Assembly (NCBI GenBank): GCA_903908605.1
Contig: CAIVSQ010000321.1
Coordinates: forward strand, 1 to 47,196
Origin: an uncultured Anaerolineae bacterium
GTDB lineage: Bacteria; Chloroflexota; Anaerolineae; Anaerolineales; Villigracilaceae
DNA length: 47,196 bases
Reading direction: 5' to 3'
Every line of letters starts with the position of its first letter. Position 1 is the first letter of the stretch. Made by a program: the position numbers and the translations under genes. Below, piece by piece: positions 1 through 8,442 of this stretch. The notes beneath the pieces were generated by a model. The model was not told the origin of the DNA, did no database searches, and worked only from the letters and a program-made list of their open reading frames with translations.

Positions 1-143
1 GCACGTACAAAACCGGCGTTGCCAAAGCCCCAACGGCGCAGTTCAAACCAAACGTGCAGACCCTTGATGGAGAGGATGGTATCTTCCGTCTCAGCTGCAA
101 CTGGAATATTTTTATCGATTGTATTGGTCATCTGATCAGACAT
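1..143 (-). CDS. Peptide ABC transporter ATP-binding protein (OppF/DppF-type), N-terminal fragment
   Basis: Only the first 47 codons are inside the window; the gene runs off the left edge. I read it by translating the minus strand from the ATG at 143-141. A GGGAG site lies 5 bases upstream; a second in-frame ATG four codons later is an alternative start. After a short polar leader the frame gives ILSIKGLHVWFELRRWGFG, the usual opening beta strand of the second ATPase of oligopeptide transporters, where a phrase like LKVWFPIRRG precedes the Walker A region. It begins 13 bases after the stop of the DppD-type ATPase, so it is the last visible gene of operon 1. It would supply the second nucleotide-binding domain. 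The Walker motifs are outside the window, so the call rests on this short stretch and on context. Confidence 0.75.
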   Translation of the reverse strand, partial: MSDQMTNTIDKNIPVAAETEDTILSIKGLHVWFELRRWGFGNAGFVR

Positions 144-156
144 GCCCGGCTCCCTG

Positions 157-1113
157 TTATTGATGTAACCAGCACTTGACTTTACGGCCATCTTTTTCGA
201 AGACGGGCGGTTCCTGGGCACATTTTTCAAAGCGCATGGTACAACGCGCGGCAAAACGGCAACCAGTGGGGGGATTGATCAGGCTGGGCGGCTGACCGGT
301 GATAAATTCCAACTCGCGGGTCCCACGCAAACGCGGAACACTGGACATTAGTTTTTGGGAATATGGATGCAAAGGCATTGAGAAGAAACGCTCGGCATCA
401 CTCATTTCCACCACCTGGCCAGCATACATGACGGCCACATCATCAGCCAGCTCGCTGGATGTGGCAATATCATGGGTAATGAGGATGAAACTGACACCCA
501 ATTCCTTCTTGATGCGTTTGAGAACATTGAAGATATTGGCCTGGGTGAGAACATCAAGCGCGGAGGTGGGCTCATCAAGAATCACCAGGCTGGGTGAGGT
601 CACCAGGGACATGGCGATGGCAACACGTTGGCGCATACCGCCCGAAAGCTCAAATGGGTAACGCTCAAGGAAATCCGCTGAAACACCCACATGCTGGAAC
701 ATTTTGCGAGCCATTTCGAGGGCTTCGGTTTTGCTGACTCCGAGATGCACCATGGCTGGCTCAGCCACCTGGTCTCCAACCTTGAGAACCGGGTTAAGAG
801 CATTCATGGCCGCCTGGGGAACGATGGACATGGCTGCCCAGCGAATGTCCTGGCGAAATTCTTCTTCGTTGAGTGGCATGATGTCCTTGCCATCCAGGAT
901 GATCTGACCGCTATACGCTGCCACGTTACGGGGTAACAAGCGTAAAATAGCCTTGGCAAGTGAACTCTTGCCACAGCCAGATTCGCCCAAGATGACGACC
1001 GCACGGTTATAGTCGAGCTCAAAATCAACACCATCCACAGCCTGTACCACACCGCTACCAGCGCGGAAATGTAAAACCAGTTTTTCGACTCGTAGTAATT
1101 TCTTCTCAGCCAT
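157..1113 (-). CDS. Peptide ABC transporter ATP-binding protein (DppD/OppD-type)
   Basis: 318 aa cytoplasmic ATPase that powers peptide import by operon 1. Visible motifs in order: Walker [10 protein letters not shown] near residue 43, Q-loop SIVPQAAMNALNP near 97, ABC signature [12 protein letters not shown] near 156, Walker B LVILDEPTSALD near 175, and switch histidine ITHD near 212. The C-terminal extension carries the oligopeptide-transporter zone with the cysteine motif GCRFAARCTMRFEKC. Length is normal for the family. The ATG at 1113 lies 3 bases after the stop of the upstream permease, so translation is probably coupled. The partner ATPase follows 13 bases downstream. The exact substrate cannot be read from the ATPase. 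Confidence 0.95.
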   Translation of the reverse strand: MAEKKLLRVEKLVLHFRAGSGVVQAVDGVDFELDYNRAVVILGESGCGKSSLAKAILRLLPRNVAAYSGQIILDGKDIMPLNEEEFRQDIRWAAMSIVPQAAMNALNPVLKVGDQVAEPAMVHLGVSKTEALEMARKMFQHVGVSADFLERYPFELSGGMRQRVAIAMSLVTSPSLVILDEPTSALDVLTQANIFNVLKRIKKELGVSFILITHDIATSSELADDVAVMYAGQVVEMSDAERFFSMPLHPYSQKLMSSVPRLRGTRELEFITGQPPSLINPPTGCRFAARCTMRFEKCAQEPPVFEKDGRKVKCWLHQ

Positions 1114-1116
1114 GGA

Positions 1117-2457
1117 TTACATACCTCTCAAGCGGGGGTTGAAAATACGGTCAAGCGCAAAACCGAGCATGGCAAAACCCAGGCCAGTGAACATCAACAA
1201 AACCGCGGGTTCCAAAATCCAGTAATACATACCCTTGTACAGGGCGCCGTTTGACCAGGCATCATTGATGATTTTTCCCCAGGTCGGAAGAACCGGGTCA
1301 CCAAGACCAAGCACAGCCAGCGACGCTTCGAGGAACACGAAGGAAGGAATGGCAGAGACCAGGCCAGGGATCAACAGGGGGATCATGCGAGGAATTAGAT
1401 AGAGGAAAATAATACGTCCATTACTGGCGCCATATGCACGAGCCGCTTCAATATAGGTTGATTCTTTCAACTGCATGAAGATGGCGCGGTAACCCTTGAT
1501 ACTGCCAGTAAAGATACTCAACAAGATAGTAGCACCCAGGATCACCCAAATACTACGCGAGTAGAAAGTACCAATCATGATCAGTATGTTCAGGAAGGGT
1601 AAAACCAGGTTAACCTCAGTGATACGCTGAATGAGTTCATCGACCCAACCGGCATACCAGGCGCCCAGCGCCGCGATGATCATGGTGAGGACGGATGTAC
1701 CCAGGGAAGCGATCAGACCGAAGGAAAGAGCAATGGGCGCGCCCCAAAGAAGCGGGATCATCAGGTCGCGGCGGGCGTGATCGGTACCAGCCAGGCCAAA
1801 AACCAAGCCGTGGAAGACAAATTCCACTTCCATGTCAGCGCCATCTTCAAATGTGACCGCATTCAGGATGAGTTTGTACTTACCCTTGAGAGGGACAGGT
1901 GGATTTGAATCCGGAATGGAAAACAACCCGGTCATAATTGCCTGATCCTTCAGACGGCGCTTGAGCTTCTCTTCCTGTGAAAAGCGAAAGGTCTGGGTCT
2001 TGGAGACACCAAAATCCGAAATGCGCACCTTGCGATTATCGGGCGTCTGCAAGTAAATGGACAGGAAGGGTTGTTTTGCGGTGTAAGTTGATTTTAGATA
2101 CAACAACATTTCCTGGGGAAATTCGTCGTATGAAAAATCGAAGTCATAGGTGAATTCAATCGAACTGGCACCAACACCCTTGGTCACTGTTTTGGTAATT
2201 TTGCCATCGAGACTCTTGACGGCAAATGATTCAGGCAACTTCTTTTCTGAGAAGAGATTTGTCCAGGCGGGGGGGGCGAAACGCGGGTTCTGGTACCAGA
2301 CTTCTTCACCACCACGCCAAAGGCGAATTGCCTCGTTATATGGAATAGTCGCCACGGCATAGACGGCCTCAGCGACAAATAGCAAGATGATGAAAACGCC
2401 CAAAATGGCCGATGGGTAGAGCATGATTTCGCGGAAAGCGTTTTTAATTGAGTTCAT
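1117..2457 (-). CDS. Peptide ABC transporter permease (DppC-type) with large extracytoplasmic insertion
   Basis: 446 aa, against about 280-350 aa for ordinary DppC/OppC permeases. Residues 15-36 form the first membrane segment. About 180 mostly polar, beta-rich residues (roughly 40-225) follow before the normal family core resumes at FGLAGTDHARRDLMIPLLWG, equivalent to the canonical GTD..GRD..SRLLYG. The C-terminal half has five further hydrophobic segments and an EAA-type loop around EAARAYGASNGRIIFLYLIP that docks on the ATPase. The inserted part should sit outside the membrane. It may contact the unusual binding protein encoded two genes upstream (inference). The start codon lies 8 bases after the upstream permease stop and has only a weak ribosome-binding site, suggesting coupling. 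Confidence 0.93.
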   Translation of the reverse strand: MNSIKNAFREIMLYPSAILGVFIILLFVAEAVYAVATIPYNEAIRLWRGGEEVWYQNPRFAPPAWTNLFSEKKLPESFAVKSLDGKITKTVTKGVGASSIEFTYDFDFSYDEFPQEMLLYLKSTYTAKQPFLSIYLQTPDNRKVRISDFGVSKTQTFRFSQEEKLKRRLKDQAIMTGLFSIPDSNPPVPLKGKYKLILNAVTFEDGADMEVEFVFHGLVFGLAGTDHARRDLMIPLLWGAPIALSFGLIASLGTSVLTMIIAALGAWYAGWVDELIQRITEVNLVLPFLNILIMIGTFYSRSIWVILGATILLSIFTGSIKGYRAIFMQLKESTYIEAARAYGASNGRIIFLYLIPRMIPLLIPGLVSAIPSFVFLEASLAVLGLGDPVLPTWGKIINDAWSNGALYKGMYYWILEPAVLLMFTGLGFAMLGFALDRIFNPRLRGM

Positions 2458-2465
2458 AATTAGTT

Positions 2466-3581
2466 TTATCCGCCAACTTTAACTCTTGGATCAACCAAGG
2501 CGTAGACAAAGTCCAGTAAAAAGACTGTTATGGCTAGTAAATAGGCATAAATGATGGTGGTTCCAACAATGACGGGCGTGTCATACAGCCCGATGGCTTC
2601 AAAGGAAGTGCGCCCCAGACCAGGCCAAAGGAATACCGTTTCGGTAATGGTGGCACCGCCCCACAAACCAATAATTAAAAGGGCAAAATTGGTAATGATG
2701 GTGGGCAGGGTTGGTCGCAGAATGTAGCGTTGTTCAATATCACGGGGCAAAAGACCCTTGGCCTTGGCCATTTCAACATAATCTTCGCTGGAATAGATCA
2801 AGAAGAAGGTGCGCCAACTGTAAATACTGATGAAGATCGAGCTGACAATCAGTGAGGAAGCAGGCAGGATCAAGTGTTGCAGCAGGCTAAGTGCGTATTC
2901 CACCTTGTTTTCGGGTGGAGGGGCTGAGACCATCCCACCAAATGGCAGGACTTTGAACACAGCAGCAAAAATCAGGATGAAGAAAATACCGTAAAACCAG
3001 GCTGGGGCAGCCGAGGTCGGCGAGAACGCAATGACCAGCTTATCCCAAAAACTACCATATTTCCTGGAAAGAGAAAGCGCCAGGTAAATGCTGGCAAAAA
3101 ATAGCAACAAGTTGGATGAACCCATCAACAACAACGTGGCAGGCAAACGCTCCAGAATGATCAGGCGAACCTGCCGGGAACCGCTGTCGCTGGACATGTT
3201 GATGGCACGTCCGAGATTCATTTGTAGAGCATTGGTGAGGTAGCCAAAATTTCGAATGGCGACCGGGATATCGAGGCGCAAGCGTTTTTCCTCTTTTTTG
3301 ATCAAATCCTCGATCAGCTTGCGCTTGGTATCCACATCCATACCTTTGTTCGCGGGGTTAGCCATGACTCTTTGCATGGTGTTCTCGCGAATTTCAGAGC
3401 GCATGATGTCATCGACATACCCACCCATGTTCGCAATCACAATCGTCAGGTAAATACCGATCACGATCGTGATGAACAGGGTGACCAACCTGACGCCGGT
3501 GTAACGCGCCACGCGCACCAAGGTGGAGTTGGTGGCTTTTTTCTTTTCAGAACCCGAACCTGACTGGCTACCAGATGTCAT
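2466..3581 (-). CDS. Peptide ABC transporter permease (DppB-type)
   Basis: 371 aa from the ATG at 3581, which has GAGG 7 bases upstream. An open extension to 3641 would run through a strong hairpin and has no ribosome site, so I reject it. The first membrane segment is residues about 25-46. It is followed by an approximately 100-residue charged extracytoplasmic stretch containing KRKLIEDLIKKEEKRLRLD, then the core: ERLPATLLLMG, further membrane spans, and the EAA loop EDYVEMAKAKGLLPRDIEQRYILRPTLPTII. It ends with ITETVFLWPGLGRTSFEAI and the C-terminal signature LVDPRVKVGG. It is the first permease of operon 1, separated from the binding-protein gene by the hairpin at 3606-3640. Confidence 0.94.
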   Translation of the reverse strand: MTSGSQSGSGSEKKKATNSTLVRVARYTGVRLVTLFITIVIGIYLTIVIANMGGYVDDIMRSEIRENTMQRVMANPANKGMDVDTKRKLIEDLIKKEEKRLRLDIPVAIRNFGYLTNALQMNLGRAINMSSDSGSRQVRLIILERLPATLLLMGSSNLLLFFASIYLALSLSRKYGSFWDKLVIAFSPTSAAPAWFYGIFFILIFAAVFKVLPFGGMVSAPPPENKVEYALSLLQHLILPASSLIVSSIFISIYSWRTFFLIYSSEDYVEMAKAKGLLPRDIEQRYILRPTLPTIITNFALLIIGLWGGATITETVFLWPGLGRTSFEAIGLYDTPVIVGTTIIYAYLLAITVFLLDFVYALVDPRVKVGG

Positions 3582-3605
3582 GTCCTTGCCTCGATAAATT
3601 AGGAT

Positions 3606-3640
3606 TGCTAGGGGCAAGGATATTCTCCTTGCCCCTAGCA
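3606..3640 (-). promoter_or_regulatory. Intra-operon hairpin between binding-protein and permease genes
   Basis: A perfect 15-bp inverted repeat (arms 3606-3620 and 3626-3640, 5-base loop) lies between the binding-protein stop at 3670 and the permease start at 3581. No T-run follows it on the transcribed minus strand, so it is more likely an mRNA-stabilising or processing hairpin, or a weak attenuator, than a full terminator. Such elements typically let the binding protein be made in excess over the permeases. Operon 2 has an equivalent at the same junction. Confidence 0.8.
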
Positions 3641-3669
3641 TTACATACGGTTTGAAACTAAATTTCGAA

Positions 3670-6210
3670 TTACGGGGCGGTCACGAACTCAAAGCTCGTG
3701 AAGGTCGGGACACTGACGGGCAGCGGGATAACGGCGATTTCGATCTTGTTGGAGCCGGTTTCGAGCTTGGCGGTTACATCAGCGGGCAGAACGACCTTGT
3801 ACTGACCATCGGCGACGAATTCAGCTTCGCCGACCAGAGCAACTTCGCCCTTGGCTTTGTAGAGCAGGTACTTGACCTTCTTGATCTCGGCTTGCGGGTA
3901 AGGAGCGCCAGCATAGGTTACGAAGACATCGAAGGAAGCTTCATCACCAATCTTGAGCTGTCCGGCACCATCGATCTGAGCATCGGCCAGCTTGGGAGCA
4001 CCAAAGACTTCCCAGCGGTCAGCAAGATCGGTGTAATCAGCAAAGTTCTTGAGGGTGAGGGTTTTCTCGGTCGGGAAGACCTTGTCGAGGACGTACGGAC
4101 CGGTGCCGATCCAGAAGTGGCCGTGGTCGCCAAAGAACTTGGCGGTGTTGGCGTAGCGGGCCTTGGCTTCATCAGCATTGACATACTGACCGAGGGTGGC
4201 AGCGTAGGGAACATAACCTTCGCCAGCGGCCTGATCAAGGTATTTCTTGAGGACATCGAGGCTTGGGCCGGCAATGTAGCTGGTCCATTCAATCGACTTG
4301 GCGCCAGCCTTGTCAGCCGAATAGGCCAGTTCGCCAGCAGCTTCGGCCAGGTTGGAAACAGCAATCATGTCCCACTTGGTACCAGACCACCAGGAGACGG
4401 CGAGGTTTTCAGCATCCGGGGTGGTGACATCGGAGTAGTACTCGATCACCAGCGGCTTGGTGGAAGCGATCTTGACGCCCTTGAAGGAGGACATGAAGGA
4501 GTCGTATTGGGGAACAGCGGCTTCATCGTAGATGGGGCTGTCGGTCTTGGCCTGGTCGAAGGTCATGATCATGCCCATAACGACATCGGCGACCGAGTAA
4601 TTGCTGCCATCATGCCACTTGACGGTGTCAAAGAGGTCGGCAGGGTAGGTCACAACGGACTTGACCTTGGCGGTCTTGCCATCACCGGCGGCGACGAAAG
4701 TACCAGCCTTGGCATCCCAATCAACCCACGCATCGGCGGGAACCTTGATTTCGGGAGCGGTATTGAGGGTAACCCAATCGAGGGTCTTGTTGGTGGGGGG
4801 CAGGCTATCGAGAACGGTGATTTCAGCGGATTCTGCGCGCAGAGGCCACTGGAGACCGGTGTAAGGATCGGGCATGAAGCCGCCACTGGCGGTGGCGCGA
4901 ACAGCAGCCTGGTCAAAGGTCCAGTTGCCACCGGCGATCGGGTTCCACGGATCAGCAATCAGGTTCTGGGTGGCCCACTTCATGGTGCCACCTTCCTGAC
5001 CCTTGAAGCGCAGGGTGTAGGGGTAGATTGAAGCGCTTTCAATACCAGCTGCCAGGTCGGAAGTGGCCTGAACGGTATCGAGGTAGGGGGTATAGTTCTT
5101 GCCGTCGATCAGGAAGACCTGCAGGGAGTCCTGGAGGCTGAGTTCCATGGCCTTGGCGAACATTTCCTTGCGCTGATCGAGGGTAGTGAAGGCGGAATTG
5201 GCCAGGTCATCGCCGAGCTTCTGGAATTCGGGATCGGAAGCATTGGCAAGGAAGACGGGCATACCCTGAACAGAGGTGCTCAGGTACATCTGCTGGAACA
5301 TATCCTTCTCATCACGGTTGATGGCGGTGGAGCTCCATGCAGCAGTGTAAGCGCCCCAGAGGCATTCAACCGGGTCGGATTGGATCCAGAGCGGGGAAGC
5401 TTCGGAGGCTTTCTTGTACTGGCGATCAACGGTGAAACCAACGGCTTCGAGCTGGGTGGCGACATAATCACCAATCGGCTTGCGGGTGCCATCGGAATCG
5501 GGGCGGATCAGCAGAATGATGGTAACGGGCTTGTCCTTGAACATCCATTTACCATCGGCGCCGAGGGTGGCGCCCAAGGCTTCCATCTGAGTCTTGACAA
5601 CTTCCTTGGCCTTATCGGGGTTGTAAGCGTACTTGGATTCAAGCGCGCGGGCGACATCAGCAAATTCAGCATAGTCGGGACCATTGGTTTGGATGGTGAA
5701 GAACTTGGCCAGACCACCACCAGCATACACTTCCTGGTTGATATAGTTGCGGTCATACATCCAGTTGGTGGCTTCGCGGATCTTGCGATCTGAGAAGGGG
5801 TTGAGCATGGTCTCGTCTTTGCAAACGGCCGGGTTGTAGATCATGTCATAGTACAGGCCGTTGGAGCTGGAGTAGCTCAGACCGGCTTCTTTGATGCTGG
5901 GGAGGTCGGCAGAAGAAACACCGTTGGCGTAAATATCAATAGCGCCGGCTTTAAGCTGGGTCACAGCTGAGTCCTTGGCAACCACAGAGAAAACGATCTC
6001 ATCCAGCCAGCCACCCTTGCGGGTAACGGGGACCTTGGTCGGTTCGGCTGTGGGGGGAACAGCGGTGGGTTCAACAGGTGCGGGAACTTCGGTCGCGGGG
6101 GCAGCCGGGGGTTCAGTCGCGGGTGCAGCAGTGGGCGTTCCGCAAGCGGAAAGCACCATGCTAGCAATCAGGACCAGACCAAAAATGGTCATCAAACGGT
6201 TTCGTAACAT
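3670..6210 (-). CDS. Family 5 peptide-binding lipoprotein with circularly permuted lobes and Ig-like C-terminal domain
   Basis: 846 aa from the ATG at 6210, which has AGGAGG 9 bases upstream. The signal peptide ends in lipobox LSAC (Cys23), followed by a Pro/Thr/Ala-rich linker to about residue 65. The next part reads LDEIVFSVVAKD..LKAGAIDI (69-93), DRKIREATNWMYDRN (141-155) and YNPDKAKEVV (196-205). In ordinary SBP_bac_5 proteins these belong to the later half. Only afterwards come the usual N-terminal-half elements: TMKWATQNLIADPWNP (409-424), PDPYTGLQWPLRAES (447-461), KWHDG (531-535) and GTGPYVL (702-708). Residues from about 740 to 846 look like a beta-sandwich (Ig-like) tail. The order is therefore permuted, with the break just before LDEIVF. 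Function is expected to be extracytoplasmic capture of peptides or similar solutes for the permeases of operon 1. Typical family members are about 500-600 aa. Confidence 0.92.
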   Translation of the reverse strand: MLRNRLMTIFGLVLIASMVLSACGTPTAAPATEPPAAPATEVPAPVEPTAVPPTAEPTKVPVTRKGGWLDEIVFSVVAKDSAVTQLKAGAIDIYANGVSSADLPSIKEAGLSYSSSNGLYYDMIYNPAVCKDETMLNPFSDRKIREATNWMYDRNYINQEVYAGGGLAKFFTIQTNGPDYAEFADVARALESKYAYNPDKAKEVVKTQMEALGATLGADGKWMFKDKPVTIILLIRPDSDGTRKPIGDYVATQLEAVGFTVDRQYKKASEASPLWIQSDPVECLWGAYTAAWSSTAINRDEKDMFQQMYLSTSVQGMPVFLANASDPEFQKLGDDLANSAFTTLDQRKEMFAKAMELSLQDSLQVFLIDGKNYTPYLDTVQATSDLAAGIESASIYPYTLRFKGQEGGTMKWATQNLIADPWNPIAGGNWTFDQAAVRATASGGFMPDPYTGLQWPLRAESAEITVLDSLPPTNKTLDWVTLNTAPEIKVPADAWVDWDAKAGTFVAAGDGKTAKVKSVVTYPADLFDTVKWHDGSNYSVADVVMGMIMTFDQAKTDSPIYDEAAVPQYDSFMSSFKGVKIASTKPLVIEYYSDVTTPDAENLAVSWWSGTKWDMIAVSNLAEAAGELAYSADKAGAKSIEWTSYIAGPSLDVLKKYLDQAAGEGYVPYAATLGQYVNADEAKARYANTAKFFGDHGHFWIGTGPYVLDKVFPTEKTLTLKNFADYTDLADRWEVFGAPKLADAQIDGAGQLKIGDEASFDVFVTYAGAPYPQAEIKKVKYLLYKAKGEVALVGEAEFVADGQYKVVLPADVTAKLETGSNKIEIAVIPLPVSVPTFTSFEFVTAP

Positions 6211-6360
6211 TTTGGTTCTCCTCCTAGAGAAAGTGGATGGAAATAAGATGGTGTTACTGACAAACAATTTTCTACAAAAGTTATGACAGTAGCCTCCTTG
6301 TCGGAATATTTTCCTATCCCGAAACAATAAAATAACAGGAATTTAAACCGGCAGAAATCA

Positions 6361-6389
6361 CTTATAGCACATGGCTTTTTGCCAGTCAA
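6361..6389 (-). promoter_or_regulatory. Sigma70-type promoter of operon 1
   Basis: On the minus strand, TTGACT (6389-6384) and TATAAG (6366-6361) are separated by exactly 17 bases. The predicted start near 6354 gives a leader of roughly 145 bases before the binding-protein ATG at 6210. The spacing and both boxes are close to consensus. Confidence 0.75.
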
Positions 6390-6471
6390 GAAAAAAAACG
6401 ATAATGGGGCTGTTTTTTATATAATAATATCCAAAAACATCCAGAATCGCAACTACCCAATTAGGGAATGA

Positions 6472-8442
6472 TCACTGCCCGCAAGCAGGTCCGAACTCAA
6501 ATTCCTCGACGTTCCATAGGTCATTGACCGCAAAAGCATCCAAGGCGAAATTACACATATCACGCCGGGTGGCGGCTGCTTTGATGCGTACATATAGAGG
6601 GACGGATGGCAAGTCATTGGTAAAAATCACCTGGGCTTTGTCATAGGCATCCTTGTATTCGGCACTACCAGGCAGTCTGCGCATCCCCTGAGCACACAGC
6701 GCATCATAATCGGCATTGGTATAACCGCTGATGTTGATTCCCAACCATTTGTTGAATTTGGTCGGCACCTGGCTGGTTACAAACCAGGAACACGGGGGTT
6801 CGGTACCAATGGTACCCAGTGCGTATTCCGCCAGATCAAACTTGCGACCAAACAGGGGGCCTTCGGGACCGGAGGCGTAAAATTCATCCTGACTGTAATA
6901 TTTTATATCAACACCCACCCCGCACTGAGACAGGGAATCAGCCAAAATTTCGCTGACCTGGCGACGCTGGAGGGCGGAGGTTGTCCAGTAGCTGACGACC
7001 AGCTTGGTGCCGTTGGGTACATTTTTTACACCATCGGCCACGCGAGGCGTGCCAGCGTCATTATCATCATCCAACCAACCTGCCTGGGTAAGCATGGCAC
7101 TGCCAGAATTGGGGTCGAAGGGGAACTTGGCAGTGTTGGGGTTATAGTATGGATGCGAGGGAGCAACAAAAGTTTCAGGAATCGCTGAGAGACCGGCCAA
7201 GACCGTAGTGACCACCTTTTTACGATCCAGGCAGAAGGCAATTCCCTGGCGGGTGCGGACATCTCCGAACAAATCCACACGATCACCAACCATCGAAAGA
7301 TCATCATAGGCGGAGGGAACAATGCCAAAATCCAGCCGTTCAATCAATGGGGTGGTGGAAGTAAGCAGCTTGACCTGTTCGCTGCGCTGCAGTTCTGTGA
7401 GTAAATCTATTTCACTTTCCAGACGCAAGCTGGTATCGAGCATATCGCATTGCCCGGAGACCAGGGCACTGATCCCGGCAACCGCATCTTTTACAAATAG
7501 GAAAGTGAGCGTATCAAAACGTGGCAGGTTTTGTGAAGCAAAGCGAAAATAGGAAGCGTTACGTTCGAGACTGATGTAGTTGCCTGAGGACCATTCCTTA
7601 AAGACATAGGGTCCCCAACCAAGCGGGGGATATGCCTGAACATTGCCCTTGGCAAGCTCTTCCGGTGCAACCTTGCCCCACAGATGGCGTGGAAGCGGTG
7701 ACCAGAAATTAGCCTGATAGGTGGGGTCTACAAAACCGGGAACTCCCCACCACTGAACTGTCAAATCATCAACCGCTTCGTAGGAAGCCGTGCGATCGAT
7801 GAGATATTTGGAACCAGGGGTAGCTGGTGCTGATGCTAATTCAAAAGCAAAAAGCGAATCATCGGCAGTGAGCTTCTGTCCGTCGGACCAGGTGAGGTTG
7901 GGCAGCATCTTATAGGTGACGACCAATTGGTCCATCTTCAAATCGGCGCGACCGTCGTATTTGATGGAACAGGCATCTTGAGTACACCCACTGGGCAGCA
8001 CATCCAGGCCAAAATCGAGGATGGCAAAATTACCATGCGCATCGACAACCGGGTCACCACGTTTTACAGCCGCCGGGGCGAGCTGGGCTTCTCCGTTTTC
8101 AATGGTAGGGATTTTTTCAAGGATGACAGCCTGATAGCCATTGGTAAAAACATCAATGGGGCCATCATAAATCGCGCCGAGCACACTGCGCGCGGCTGAA
8201 TTAAGAGTTCCAAAGGGGTAGAGTGTATTGGGTTCCTGGCCCAGGCAAACGGTCAGGCCACGCGGCAGGGTGTGGGTGGGGCTGGGCTGAGGGGCGGGTT
8301 TACTAACCTCAAGAACTGGAGGGGTGGGGGTTTGTACAGGCACCAGAATGGGCAGGGATTGGAATGGATCCAGCCCACAGGCTGAAAGCGGAAGCAATAC
8401 AACGACCAAAATCAAAAACAGGAATTTTTTCTTCCTGGACAT
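6472..8442 (-). CDS. Family 5 extracellular solute-binding lipoprotein, solo gene
   Basis: 656 aa from the ATG at 8442; GGAG lies 6 bases upstream, whereas the in-frame ATG at 8454 has no ribosome site. The lipobox is LSAC (Cys22), followed by a Pro/Thr-rich linker. Family 5 elements occur in the canonical order: TVCLGQEPNTLYPFG, LPNLTWSDGQKLTADDSLFAFE, GWGPYVFKEW, SALVSGQCDMLD, then DVRTRQGIAFCLDRKKVV. No permease or ATPase gene is adjacent in the same transcript, and it has its own candidate promoter. It probably delivers its ligand to one of the two flanking transporters (inference). Extra cysteines in SGCTQDACSI could form a disulphide. The ligand is unknown; peptide is the default expectation for the family. 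Confidence 0.9.
   Translation of the reverse strand: MSRKKKFLFLILVVVLLPLSACGLDPFQSLPILVPVQTPTPPVLEVSKPAPQPSPTHTLPRGLTVCLGQEPNTLYPFGTLNSAARSVLGAIYDGPIDVFTNGYQAVILEKIPTIENGEAQLAPAAVKRGDPVVDAHGNFAILDFGLDVLPSGCTQDACSIKYDGRADLKMDQLVVTYKMLPNLTWSDGQKLTADDSLFAFELASAPATPGSKYLIDRTASYEAVDDLTVQWWGVPGFVDPTYQANFWSPLPRHLWGKVAPEELAKGNVQAYPPLGWGPYVFKEWSSGNYISLERNASYFRFASQNLPRFDTLTFLFVKDAVAGISALVSGQCDMLDTSLRLESEIDLLTELQRSEQVKLLTSTTPLIERLDFGIVPSAYDDLSMVGDRVDLFGDVRTRQGIAFCLDRKKVVTTVLAGLSAIPETFVAPSHPYYNPNTAKFPFDPNSGSAMLTQAGWLDDDNDAGTPRVADGVKNVPNGTKLVVSYWTTSALQRRQVSEILADSLSQCGVGVDIKYYSQDEFYASGPEGPLFGRKFDLAEYALGTIGTEPPCSWFVTSQVPTKFNKWLGINISGYTNADYDALCAQGMRRLPGSAEYKDAYDKAQVIFTNDLPSVPLYVRIKAAATRRDMCNFALDAFAVNDLWNVEEFEFGPACGQ

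Noticed and set aside
3582-3641. Upstream start of the operon 1 DppB-type permease at 3641
   Set aside because: It would translate through a 15-bp perfect hairpin and lacks a ribosome site; the ATG at 3581 has GAGG at the right distance.
3652-5031. 459-codon open frame on the plus strand, antisense to the permuted binding-protein gene
   Set aside because: It lies wholly within a real lipoprotein gene, has no ribosome site, and its Gly/Leu/Val-rich product shows no family motif; codon bias of the true gene keeps the frame open.
3670-6210. Permuted order explained as an assembly or frameshift artefact
   Set aside because: One uninterrupted frame with a single promoter, ribosome site, lipobox and linker covers both halves, and the halves join smoothly. 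Long-read confirmation would still be useful.
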